A stretch of 11,390 nt of DNA from Blastococcus sp. CT_GayMR20 (GCF_004570345.1 NZ_SPQM01000143.1:1-11390), one strand, 5' to 3'; positions 1 through 9,172 are shown, counted from the first letter of the stretch. Notes: a model not told the origin generated them from the sequence alone. Made by a program: numbers and translations.

Positions 1-1868
<1,868 letters not shown>

Positions 1869-1983
1869 ACACACACCCACCGGGTGCAAGAACACGTGTG
1901 CACAGTCAAGCAACGAAGAAGTCTCGCGTCCACTGTGCGGTTCTGAACGCACGAACCAGCCCCTGGTTCCACACGTTCACAGA
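1869..1983 (+). other. 23S-5S internal transcribed spacer (left copy)
   Basis: About 115 nt between the two rRNAs, with no tRNA gene. It contains short hairpins: CACCC/GGGTG at 1874-1886, a longer-range GCACAGT/ACTGTGC pairing at 1900-1906 with 1932-1938, and GAACCAG/CTGGTTC at 1953-1959 with 1963-1969. These are probably processing or folding signals of the pre-rRNA (inference). The mirror copy is at 9410-9524. Confidence 0.8.
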
Positions 1984-2102
1984 GTTACGGCGGCCATGGC
2001 GAGAGGGAAACGCCCGGCAACATTCCGAACCCGGAAGCTAAGCCTCTCAGCGCCGATGGTACTGCCCTGGAGACGGGGTGGGAGAGTAGGACGCCGCCGG
2101 AC
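1984..2102 (+). rRNA. rrf: 5S ribosomal RNA (left copy)
   Basis: Typical 5S of about 118 nt. It begins near GTTACGGCGGCC and ends near GACGCCGCCGGAC. The terminal helix I is formed by CGGCGGC at 1988-1994 with GCCGCCG at 2093-2099. The conserved internal stretch CCGAACCCGGAAGCTAAGCC is present at about 2025-2044. It follows the 23S by about 115 nt, the usual 23S-5S order. The ends are uncertain by about three bases. Confidence 0.95.
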
Positions 2103-2116
2103 AACCATTACCGAAC

Positions 2117-2153
2117 GGGGGTCAGAGCTAATAGCTCTGGCCCCCTTTCGTTT
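2117..2153 (+). terminator. Intrinsic terminator of the rRNA operon (left copy)
   Basis: A 13-bp stem (2117-2129 with 2133-2145, one G-U pair at 2122/2140) closes a three-base loop, AAT, and is followed by TTTCGTTT. It begins about 15 nt after the 5S 3' end and is the expected end of the rRNA transcript. The mirror copy is at 9240-9276. Confidence 0.93.
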
Positions 2154-2203
2154 GTGTCCGGTTTCTATGCCGTCGGCGACCTGCTGAGCGTGCGCCGTCA
2201 ATC

Positions 2204-2210
2204 GAAGAGG
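2204..2210 (+). promoter_or_regulatory. Ribosome binding site of the TPR gene
   Basis: GAAGAGG lies 10 nt before the ATG at 2221 and supports that start. Only 67 nt separate the terminator tail from the start codon, and I see no confident -35/-10 pair there. The gene's promoter either overlaps this short gap in a non-canonical form, or the gene depends on transcripts reading past the terminator. The mirror copy is at 9183-9189. Confidence 0.6.
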
Positions 2211-2220
2211 TCCTGCAAAC

Positions 2221-4167
2221 ATGACTACTCCGCGACGCGGTCCAGGTGGCCCCCGCGGTGACCGAGGTGCCGGTGACGGCCGCGGTTCCGGCAATCCACG
2301 AGGTTCCGGCAATCCGCGCGGCTCGGGTGGATCGCGAGGTGCATCCGCCGGCGGTCCACGAGGCGGGTCGACCGGCCGCGGTGGAGCCACCGGTGCCGGC
2401 GGCGAGCGGCGCCCCCGGTCGCAAGGTCAGGGGGAGGGATCTCCTCGGGGCGGCCGGAGCGCTGGTTCCTCCCGTGACGAAAAGGGCCCGTGGCAGGAGC
2501 GACGTCCCCAGGGTGACCGTCCGCAGTGGCAGGACCGCAGGCCCCAGCACGAGCGTCCCGCCGAAGATCGTCCTCAGCGGTCGGGCGGTGGGCAGGACCG
2601 CCGTCCCCAGGGTGACCGTCCGACTGGTGACAGGCCGCAGTGGCAGGACCGTCGTCCCCAAGGGGGGCGCCCCACGGGCGACCGCCCCCAGTGGCAGGAC
2701 CGTCGTGCGCAGGGTGACCGGCCGACTGGCGACCGCCCCCAGTGGCAGGACCGCAGACCCCACGGCGAGCGTCCCGCCGGGGATCGTCCTCAGCGGTCGG
2801 GCGGTGGGCAGGACCGCCGTCCCCAGGGTGACCGGCCGACCGGTGACAGGCCGCAGTGGCAGGACCGTCGTCCCCAAGGGGGACGCCCGACCGGGGACCG
2901 CCCGCAGTGGCAGGACCGCCGTCCCCAGGGTGACCGGCCGACCGGTGACAGGCCGCAGTGGCAGGACCGTCGTCCCCAAGGGGGACGCCCGACCGGGGAC
3001 CGCCCGCAGTGGGAGGACCGCCGTCCGCAGGGTGATCGGCCGCAGCGCACCACCGGGTCGCGCAACGCCCAAGGGCAGTGGCAGGACCGTGCCGGGGGAC
3101 GCCCGACCGGGGACCGTCCGCAGCGGGACCGGGCACAGAGCGGGAGCGCTGCCCGCGGCGACCGTCCGCAGTGGCAGGACCGCCGGCCCTCCGGTGACCG
3201 CCGACCCGCGGGTGGTCGCGCCGCCGGCCGGCCCGGTGCCGACCGCGAGGAGCGGCGTCCTCCGCTGCCGCCCGGTCCCGAGCTGCCCGAGTGGGCCGAC
3301 CCTCGCGACCTCGACCCCGCCGTCCGCGGAGCTCTCCGCGGGCTCGACCCCCGCAACGCGGACAAGGTCGCCGGCCACCTCGTGGCCGCCGGCACCCTGG
3401 TGGAGGACGACCCCCAGGCGGCGCTCGCCCACGCCCGTGCCGCGCGTGACCGGGCGTCGCGCGTCGCGGCCGTCCGGGAGGCGGTCGGTGTCGCCGCGTA
3501 CCACGCCGGCGACTACGCCGAGGCTGCCCGCGAGCTCCGTGCCTACCGGCGGATGAGCGGTGACCGCGGCTACCGAGCCGTGCTGGCCGACTGCGAGCGC
3601 GCGATGGGTCGGCCCGACGTCGCTCTCCGCCTCGTCGCCGAGGGACTCGCCGAGAAGCCGGACGCGGAGGAGACAGCGGAGCTGCGCATCGTCGAGTCCG
3701 GCGCCCGGCTCGACCTCGGCGAGGAGGCGGCCGCACACCTGGTGCTCGAGGCCGAGCTCGGGGGGCGTCCCGACCCGGCCATGCTCCAGGGAGCCGACCC
3801 CTCCCTCCTGCGCATCGCCTCCGCCTACGCCGACCTCCTGCAGTCGCAGGGACAGGAGGACGCGGCCGCCGAGTGGCTGACCGCGATCGCCGCCGCCGAC
3901 CCCGAGGACCTCATCGGAGCCGTCGACCGCCTCGGCATCGAGTTCATCGAGGTCGAGCTGGATCTCGGCGACGTCGAGCTCGTCGACGGGGACGACGCGA
4001 CCGAGGTCGAGCCGGCCGCTCCCGAGCGGGTCGAGGAGCTGCCCGAGGACGACCACGGTCTCGGGCTCAGCTTCGACCAAGAGGTCGAGGCCGAGGTCGC
4101 GGAGCTGCTCGGCGAGAGGGGGCCGGCCGAGCCGGGGACGGACGCGCCGGAGCGCGACGAGCACTGA
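2221..4167 (+). CDS. TPR-domain protein with Arg/Gly/Pro/Gln-rich repeat N-terminus (left copy)
   Basis: A 648-residue soluble protein with no signal peptide or membrane segment. Residues 1-90 are Gly/Arg-rich with many RG and RGG steps. Residues 101-322 contain nine PQW[Q/E]DRR units, mostly in a 17-residue (51-bp) period with variants of PQGDRPTGD between them. From about residue 349 a folded part begins; residues 395-560 are helical and Ala-rich with a TPR-like motif around 421-445 (HAGDYAEAARELR). Residues 574-630 are strongly acidic. The C-terminal half resembles the actinobacterial TPR protein found near tlyA and recN (from memory). Function is unknown; the basic disordered N-terminus suggests binding of RNA or another acidic partner. 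It follows the rRNA terminator and precedes the SSB-like gene by 99 bp. Confidence 0.88.
   Translation: MTTPRRGPGGPRGDRGAGDGRGSGNPRGSGNPRGSGGSRGASAGGPRGGSTGRGGATGAGGERRPRSQGQGEGSPRGGRSAGSSRDEKGPWQERRPQGDRPQWQDRRPQHERPAEDRPQRSGGGQDRRPQGDRPTGDRPQWQDRRPQGGRPTGDRPQWQDRRAQGDRPTGDRPQWQDRRPHGERPAGDRPQRSGGGQDRRPQGDRPTGDRPQWQDRRPQGGRPTGDRPQWQDRRPQGDRPTGDRPQWQDRRPQGGRPTGDRPQWEDRRPQGDRPQRTTGSRNAQGQWQDRAGGRPTGDRPQRDRAQSGSAARGDRPQWQDRRPSGDRRPAGGRAAGRPGADREERRPPLPPGPELPEWADPRDLDPAVRGALRGLDPRNADKVAGHLVAAGTLVEDDPQAALAHARAARDRASRVAAVREAVGVAAYHAGDYAEAARELRAYRRMSGDRGYRAVLADCERAMGRPDVALRLVAEGLAEKPDAEETAELRIVESGARLDLGEEAAAHLVLEAELGGRPDPAMLQGADPSLLRIASAYADLLQSQGQEDAAAEWLTAIAAADPEDLIGAVDRLGIEFIEVELDLGDVELVDGDDATEVEPAAPERVEELPEDDHGLGLSFDQEVEAEVAELLGERGPAEPGTDAPERDEH
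2521..3186 (+). repeat. 51-bp coding tandem repeats in the TPR gene (left copy)
   Basis: A CCGCAGTGGCAGGACC-type unit recurs with 51-bp spacing, encoding 17 residues. A second-order 102-bp duplication is exact over 104 nt (2807-2910 equals 2909-3012), and a CAGCGGTCGGGCGGTGGGCA block appears near 2575 and 2791. The near-identical DNA points to recent expansion by slippage or recombination, so copy number may vary between strains and may be misassembled in short-read data. The mirror copy is at 8207-8872. Confidence 0.9.
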
Positions 4168-4233
4168 CGCCTGTCGGTGTCGCCGGCGCCGTCCACACCC
4201 GACGGCGGCGTCCACAGATCGCCGTGGACCATG

Positions 4234-4264
4234 GGCGGGCCTCCGGTCCTCCCGGAGGCTCGCT
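4234..4264 (+). promoter_or_regulatory. Hairpin that buries the SSB-like gene's Shine-Dalgarno (left copy)
   Basis: Bases 4234-4246 pair with 4252-4264 across a five-base loop, TCCTC: 13 pairs including two G-U. The GGAGG at 4254-4258, which sits 8 nt before the ATG at 4267, pairs fully with CCTCC at 4240-4244. Folded, the messenger would hide the ribosome binding site. A regulatory role is inference, since GC-rich sequence forms stems easily. The mirror copy is at 7129-7159. Confidence 0.6.
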
Positions 4265-4266
4265 GC

Positions 4267-4626
4267 ATGAGCGTGGCTGTGATCGACCGCAACGACGTGG
4301 TGCTCCGAGGGCGGGTGTCCGCGGCGGCGGAGATCCGCACGTTGCCCAGCGGGGACACCCTGCTGACCTTCCGGCTCGTCGTCCGCCGGCTCGAACCGCG
4401 TGCGCGCGGGCAGTCGGTCGACGTCCTCACCTGCATCACCTACGACCGGTCGCTGCAGCGCCGGGCCGCCCTGTGGCAGCCCGGCGACGTGGTCGAGGTC
4501 GAGGGCGCCCTGCAGCGCAGGTTCTGGCGGACCGGCTCCGGCACCGCGTCGGTGTGCGAGGTGAACTGCCGGCGGGGCCGCAAGGTGCCGCGGGCGGGGG
4601 CCGGCTCGGCCGAACGGACGGCGTGA
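4267..4626 (+). CDS. Short single-stranded DNA-binding (SSB-like) protein (left copy)
   Basis: A 119-residue single-OB-fold protein of the bacterial SSB family, which coats single-stranded DNA during replication and repair. Family-like segments are RGRVSAAAEIRTLPSGDTLLTFRLVVRR near the N-terminus (given here as residues 13-40 in outline), VDVLTCITYDRSL in the middle, and WQPGDVVEVEGALQRRFWR, the usual SSB strand containing GD.V.VEG.L. The ATG at 4267 is chosen because GGAGG lies 8 nt upstream and the protein then starts at the expected place; GTG 4177 and ATG 4231 would add unrelated Pro-rich residues. It lacks the long linker and the acidic DDIPF-type tip by which replicative SSB recruits partners, and ends in a basic stretch, so it is probably a paralogue. 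It lies 99 bp after the TPR gene and converges on the DUF1015 gene. Confidence 0.88.
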   Translation: MSVAVIDRNDVVLRGRVSAAAEIRTLPSGDTLLTFRLVVRRLEPRARGQSVDVLTCITYDRSLQRRAALWQPGDVVEVEGALQRRFWRTGSGTASVCEVNCRRGRKVPRAGAGSAERTA

Positions 4627-4642
4627 ACCGAGTCCGGCGACG

Positions 4643-5616
4643 TCAGTCGGCGAGCGGGCGGAGTACCAGCCCGGTGCGAGGCTTGGGCACGAAGAGCGTG
4701 GACTTGCGCGGCATGCGTGCCCCCGCGCGGGCGACGGCGGCCACGTCGGCCGGGGAGGGCGCCCGGAGCAGGAGAGCGACCCCGCTCCGCTCGACCGCCG
4801 CACCCAGGGCCTCGCCCACGGTGTGGGCGATCAGCACCGACTCCGGGTCGTCGCGCCGGTGCCACAGGAGATCCAGCAGGCCGTGGTGGGCCAGCACGAC
4901 GTCGAGTCCCCGCCAGGCGGCCGGCGCTTCCGGCGGAACGGCGGCGAGCACCGCCCCCGACGGGCTCTGCAGCTGGACCAGCCGCGACCCGTCGGTGGCC
5001 AGGAAGCCTGTGGCGCGCGGGTCGTCCAGCCACCGCCGCACGGCCACGGCGACGTCCGACGTGCCCCCGGACGATGTCCGGGCGAGCTCGGTCACCCGGA
5101 AGCCCTGCGACGCCGCGGCCACGGCTGCGTCGAGCGTCAGGTCGGGGACGACGCGATGGATGGGGTCGACCCGGAGGCCACCCGCTCCCATCGGCGTCAC
5201 GAGTGCCAGCACCGCGTCGCTGCCGGCGACCGCCGGTTGGCTGCGCGAGTTCGCCCGTGCCGCGGCGAACCGGTGGTGCCCGTCGGCGATCACGGCGTGC
5301 GTCCGGCCCAGCGCCTCGGTCAGCCGGCTCAGGACCTGGGGATCGGTCTCCCGCCACAGGCGGTGCAGGACGTCGTCGGTGTCGCGGAGCTCCAGGGTGG
5401 GCGGGTCCGTGCGGGCGCGATCGGTCAGCTCGGCCACGACCGGCTCCGGGTCGTGTGCCAGCACGATCGGCTCGAGATCGGTGGCCGTGGCGGCGAGGAG
5501 TGCGCGGCGTCCCTCGACGGCGACGGGAAAGGTGTCCTCGTGCGGCAGGACGGCGCTGGAGCCCGCGGGCGGCAGGGCCACGACGCCGAGCCACCCGACG
5601 GTCGCCGGTGCGCCCC
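4643..5616 (-). pseudogene. DUF1015 family gene, 5' end cut off at the repeat joint (left copy)
   Basis: Same C-terminal sequence as the right copy: 323 intact codons plus stop, from GAPATVGWLGVV to KSTLFVPKPRTGL and the end. The signature DGHHR is at 5270-5284. At 5616/5617 the homology stops; further upstream on this strand the reading frame stays open but gives only Arg/Pro-rich nonsense running into the antisense of the other copy. It has no start codon of its own, so any long gene call crossing the joint (for example 4643-6676) is chimeric. The 3' end is only 16 nt from the SSB-like stop codon, with the two genes convergent and no clear terminator between them. I regard the break as a product of the fold-back rather than a natural pseudogene. 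Confidence 0.85.
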
Positions 5617-5776
5617 ATCCTTCCCCTCGTCGACCGTTCGCCGTCGGGATCCGCGCCCTCGACGGCCGTCGGGTCCGCCGAGCTGGCCGCCGAGACCCTT
5701 GCGAACTGGATCCGCGACGGGATCCTGGAGCGGGACGCCGCGCCGGCCATGTGGCTCTACGAGCTCCGCCCGGCCG
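5617..5776 (+). other. 160-bp unpaired centre of the inverted repeat
   Basis: This segment occurs once and does not pair with itself end to end. Read on the plus strand it is coding: it gives 53 codons, in frame with the DUF1015 gene to its right, including the segment WIRDGILERD and then MWLYELRP, both in keeping with the family. Read on the minus strand it gives Arg/Pro/Ser-rich sequence unlike any protein. It is therefore genuine gene sequence present in only one arm, not a linker, telomere or insertion element. It contains a 12-bp palindrome at 5660-5671 and three GGATCC sites (5647, 5708, 5720), which I attribute to codon content. Confidence 0.9.
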
Positions 5777-6750
5777 GGGGCGCACCGGCGACCGTCGGGT
5801 GGCTCGGCGTCGTGGCCCTGCCGCCCGCGGGCTCCAGCGCCGTCCTGCCGCACGAGGACACCTTTCCCGTCGCCGTCGAGGGACGCCGCGCACTCCTCGC
5901 CGCCACGGCCACCGATCTCGAGCCGATCGTGCTGGCACACGACCCGGAGCCGGTCGTGGCCGAGCTGACCGATCGCGCCCGCACGGACCCGCCCACCCTG
6001 GAGCTCCGCGACACCGACGACGTCCTGCACCGCCTGTGGCGGGAGACCGATCCCCAGGTCCTGAGCCGGCTGACCGAGGCGCTGGGCCGGACGCACGCCG
6101 TGATCGCCGACGGGCACCACCGGTTCGCCGCGGCACGGGCGAACTCGCGCAGCCAACCGGCGGTCGCCGGCAGCGACGCGGTGCTGGCACTCGTGACGCC
6201 GATGGGAGCGGGTGGCCTCCGGGTCGACCCCATCCATCGCGTCGTCCCCGACCTGACGCTCGACGCAGCCGTGGCCGCGGCGTCGCAGGGCTTCCGGGTG
6301 ACCGAGCTCGCCCGGACATCGTCCGGGGGCACGTCGGACGTCGCCGTGGCCGTGCGGCGGTGGCTGGACGACCCGCGCGCCACAGGCTTCCTGGCCACCG
6401 ACGGGTCGCGGCTGGTCCAGCTGCAGAGCCCGTCGGGGGCGGTGCTCGCCGCCGTTCCGCCGGAAGCGCCGGCCGCCTGGCGGGGACTCGACGTCGTGCT
6501 GGCCCACCACGGCCTGCTGGATCTCCTGTGGCACCGGCGCGACGACCCGGAGTCGGTGCTGATCGCCCACACCGTGGGCGAGGCCCTGGGTGCGGCGGTC
6601 GAGCGGAGCGGGGTCGCTCTCCTGCTCCGGGCGCCCTCCCCGGCCGACGTGGCCGCCGTCGCCCGCGCGGGGGCACGCATGCCGCGCAAGTCCACGCTCT
6701 TCGTGCCCAAGCCTCGCACCGGGCTGGTACTCCGCCCGCTCGCCGACTGA
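5617..6750 (+). CDS. DUF1015 family protein, N-terminus missing (right copy)
   Basis: This is the longer copy, with 377 residues visible before the stop. It matches the DUF1015 family (COG4198): WIRDGILERD then MWLYELR in the N-terminal half, the hallmark DGHHR at visible residues 165-169 (bases 6109-6123), VDPIHRVV, and the characteristic ending MPRKSTLFVPKPRTGLV. Family members are usually about 400-430 residues with an APPYDV-type motif near the start. That motif is absent, so I infer some 40-90 residues are lost beyond 5617. Plus-strand sequence left of 5617 is antisense of the other copy, so the 677-residue open frame 4717-6750 is chimeric. The molecular role is uncertain; the DGHHR motif recalls ParB/sulfiredoxin-fold enzymes, and some relatives are reported as serine kinases (from memory, not shown here). 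It is convergent with the SSB-like gene. Confidence 0.88.
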   Translation: MLPLVDRSPSGSAPSTAVGSAELAAETLANWIRDGILERDAAPAMWLYELRPAGGAPATVGWLGVVALPPAGSSAVLPHEDTFPVAVEGRRALLAATATDLEPIVLAHDPEPVVAELTDRARTDPPTLELRDTDDVLHRLWRETDPQVLSRLTEALGRTHAVIADGHHRFAAARANSRSQPAVAGSDAVLALVTPMGAGGLRVDPIHRVVPDLTLDAAVAAASQGFRVTELARTSSGGTSDVAVAVRRWLDDPRATGFLATDGSRLVQLQSPSGAVLAAVPPEAPAAWRGLDVVLAHHGLLDLLWHRRDDPESVLIAHTVGEALGAAVERSGVALLLRAPSPADVAAVARAGARMPRKSTLFVPKPRTGLVLRPLAD

Positions 6751-6766
6751 CGTCGCCGGACTCGGT

Positions 6767-7126
6767 TCACGCCGTCCGTTCGGCCGAGCCGGCCCCCGCC
6801 CGCGGCACCTTGCGGCCCCGCCGGCAGTTCACCTCGCACACCGACGCGGTGCCGGAGCCGGTCCGCCAGAACCTGCGCTGCAGGGCGCCCTCGACCTCGA
6901 CCACGTCGCCGGGCTGCCACAGGGCGGCCCGGCGCTGCAGCGACCGGTCGTAGGTGATGCAGGTGAGGACGTCGACCGACTGCCCGCGCGCACGCGGTTC
7001 GAGCCGGCGGACGACGAGCCGGAAGGTCAGCAGGGTGTCCCCGCTGGGCAACGTGCGGATCTCCGCCGCCGCGGACACCCGCCCTCGGAGCACCACGTCG
7101 TTGCGGTCGATCACAGCCACGCTCAT
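6767..7126 (-). CDS. Short SSB-like protein (right copy)
   Basis: Exact mirror of 4267-4626, encoding the same 119-residue OB-fold protein from the ATG whose complement is at 7124-7126. Its stop is 16 nt from the end of the convergent DUF1015 gene. Because this half of the window keeps the longer DUF1015 reading frame, this copy and its neighbours best represent the native order TPR gene, SSB-like gene, convergent DUF1015 gene. Confidence 0.88.
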   Translation of the reverse strand: MSVAVIDRNDVVLRGRVSAAAEIRTLPSGDTLLTFRLVVRRLEPRARGQSVDVLTCITYDRSLQRRAALWQPGDVVEVEGALQRRFWRTGSGTASVCEVNCRRGRKVPRAGAGSAERTA

Positions 7127-7128
7127 GC

Positions 7129-7159
7129 AGCGAGCCTCCGGGAGGACCGGAGGCCCGCC
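7129..7159 (-). promoter_or_regulatory. SD-burying hairpin of the SSB-like gene (right copy)
   Basis: Mirror of 4234-4264: a 13-pair stem with five-base loop placing the GGAGG (complement at 7135-7139) in the paired strand. Confidence 0.6.
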
Positions 7160-7225
7160 CATGGTCCACGGCGATCTGTGGACGCCGCCGTCGGGTGTGG
7201 ACGGCGCCGGCGACACCGACAGGCG

Positions 7226-9172
7226 TCAGTGCTCGTCGCGCTCCGGCGCGTCCGTCCCCGGCTCGGCCGGCCCCCTCTCGCCGAGCAGCTCCGCGACCTC
7301 GGCCTCGACCTCTTGGTCGAAGCTGAGCCCGAGACCGTGGTCGTCCTCGGGCAGCTCCTCGACCCGCTCGGGAGCGGCCGGCTCGACCTCGGTCGCGTCG
7401 TCCCCGTCGACGAGCTCGACGTCGCCGAGATCCAGCTCGACCTCGATGAACTCGATGCCGAGGCGGTCGACGGCTCCGATGAGGTCCTCGGGGTCGGCGG
7501 CGGCGATCGCGGTCAGCCACTCGGCGGCCGCGTCCTCCTGTCCCTGCGACTGCAGGAGGTCGGCGTAGGCGGAGGCGATGCGCAGGAGGGAGGGGTCGGC
7601 TCCCTGGAGCATGGCCGGGTCGGGACGCCCCCCGAGCTCGGCCTCGAGCACCAGGTGTGCGGCCGCCTCCTCGCCGAGGTCGAGCCGGGCGCCGGACTCG
7701 ACGATGCGCAGCTCCGCTGTCTCCTCCGCGTCCGGCTTCTCGGCGAGTCCCTCGGCGACGAGGCGGAGAGCGACGTCGGGCCGACCCATCGCGCGCTCGC
7801 AGTCGGCCAGCACGGCTCGGTAGCCGCGGTCACCGCTCATCCGCCGGTAGGCACGGAGCTCGCGGGCAGCCTCGGCGTAGTCGCCGGCGTGGTACGCGGC
7901 GACACCGACCGCCTCCCGGACGGCCGCGACGCGCGACGCCCGGTCACGCGCGGCACGGGCGTGGGCGAGCGCCGCCTGGGGGTCGTCCTCCACCAGGGTG
8001 CCGGCGGCCACGAGGTGGCCGGCGACCTTGTCCGCGTTGCGGGGGTCGAGCCCGCGGAGAGCTCCGCGGACGGCGGGGTCGAGGTCGCGAGGGTCGGCCC
8101 ACTCGGGCAGCTCGGGACCGGGCGGCAGCGGAGGACGCCGCTCCTCGCGGTCGGCACCGGGCCGGCCGGCGGCGCGACCACCCGCGGGTCGGCGGTCACC
8201 GGAGGGCCGGCGGTCCTGCCACTGCGGACGGTCGCCGCGGGCAGCGCTCCCGCTCTGTGCCCGGTCCCGCTGCGGACGGTCCCCGGTCGGGCGTCCCCCG
8301 GCACGGTCCTGCCACTGCCCTTGGGCGTTGCGCGACCCGGTGGTGCGCTGCGGCCGATCACCCTGCGGACGGCGGTCCTCCCACTGCGGGCGGTCCCCGG
8401 TCGGGCGTCCCCCTTGGGGACGACGGTCCTGCCACTGCGGCCTGTCACCGGTCGGCCGGTCACCCTGGGGACGGCGGTCCTGCCACTGCGGGCGGTCCCC
8501 GGTCGGGCGTCCCCCTTGGGGACGACGGTCCTGCCACTGCGGCCTGTCACCGGTCGGCCGGTCACCCTGGGGACGGCGGTCCTGCCCACCGCCCGACCGC
8601 TGAGGACGATCCCCGGCGGGACGCTCGCCGTGGGGTCTGCGGTCCTGCCACTGGGGGCGGTCGCCAGTCGGCCGGTCACCCTGCGCACGACGGTCCTGCC
8701 ACTGGGGGCGGTCGCCCGTGGGGCGCCCCCCTTGGGGACGACGGTCCTGCCACTGCGGCCTGTCACCAGTCGGACGGTCACCCTGGGGACGGCGGTCCTG
8801 CCCACCGCCCGACCGCTGAGGACGATCTTCGGCGGGACGCTCGTGCTGGGGCCTGCGGTCCTGCCACTGCGGACGGTCACCCTGGGGACGTCGCTCCTGC
8901 CACGGGCCCTTTTCGTCACGGGAGGAACCAGCGCTCCGGCCGCCCCGAGGAGATCCCTCCCCCTGACCTTGCGACCGGGGGCGCCGCTCGCCGCCGGCAC
9001 CGGTGGCTCCACCGCGGCCGGTCGACCCGCCTCGTGGACCGCCGGCGGATGCACCTCGCGATCCACCCGAGCCGCGCGGATTGCCGGAACCTCGTGGATT
9101 GCCGGAACCGCGGCCGTCACCGGCACCTCGGTCACCGCGGGGGCCACCTGGACCGCGTCGCGGAGTAGTCAT
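7226..9172 (-). CDS. TPR-domain protein with repeat-rich N-terminus (right copy)
   Basis: Exact mirror of 2221-4167, giving the same 648-residue protein. Identity extends through all nine PQW[Q/E]DRR units and the 102-bp higher-order duplication. This matters for interpretation: independently evolving chromosomal copies of such a slippage-prone tract would be expected to differ in repeat number, so identical tracts argue that both arms come from one molecule. Long open frames on the opposite strand here (for example 6590-9265) are GC-rich shadows of the repeats. Confidence 0.88.
   Translation of the reverse strand: MTTPRRGPGGPRGDRGAGDGRGSGNPRGSGNPRGSGGSRGASAGGPRGGSTGRGGATGAGGERRPRSQGQGEGSPRGGRSAGSSRDEKGPWQERRPQGDRPQWQDRRPQHERPAEDRPQRSGGGQDRRPQGDRPTGDRPQWQDRRPQGGRPTGDRPQWQDRRAQGDRPTGDRPQWQDRRPHGERPAGDRPQRSGGGQDRRPQGDRPTGDRPQWQDRRPQGGRPTGDRPQWQDRRPQGDRPTGDRPQWQDRRPQGGRPTGDRPQWEDRRPQGDRPQRTTGSRNAQGQWQDRAGGRPTGDRPQRDRAQSGSAARGDRPQWQDRRPSGDRRPAGGRAAGRPGADREERRPPLPPGPELPEWADPRDLDPAVRGALRGLDPRNADKVAGHLVAAGTLVEDDPQAALAHARAARDRASRVAAVREAVGVAAYHAGDYAEAARELRAYRRMSGDRGYRAVLADCERAMGRPDVALRLVAEGLAEKPDAEETAELRIVESGARLDLGEEAAAHLVLEAELGGRPDPAMLQGADPSLLRIASAYADLLQSQGQEDAAAEWLTAIAAADPEDLIGAVDRLGIEFIEVELDLGDVELVDGDDATEVEPAAPERVEELPEDDHGLGLSFDQEVEAEVAELLGERGPAEPGTDAPERDEH
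8207..8872 (-). repeat. 51-bp coding tandem repeats (right copy)
   Basis: Mirror of 2521-3186, with the same unit count and the same 104-nt exact duplication (now 8381-8484 and 8483-8586). Confidence 0.9.

Noticed and set aside
2521..3186. CRISPR-like array because of regular spacing
   Set aside because: The units are in frame, code for a repeated peptide, have a period of 51 bp with no unique spacers, and have no cas genes nearby.
2128..4803. 891-residue minus-strand open frame over the TPR and SSB genes, with a mirror at 6590-9265
   Set aside because: Its repetitive Leu/Pro/Thr/Arg sequence is the antisense of the 51-bp repeats. It overlaps two well-supported genes and looks like no known protein.
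5647..5725. Three GGATCC sites and a 12-bp palindrome in 160 bp, suggesting a cloning linker
   Set aside because: Two of the sites are codons of the family-like segment WIRDGIL and the other lies in the same open gene; there is no vector-like sequence around them.
5617..5776. Telomere-like or recombination-site centre of the palindrome
   Set aside because: The centre is not self-complementary and encodes a normal stretch of DUF1015, so it is neither a hairpin telomere junction nor an integrase or invertase site.
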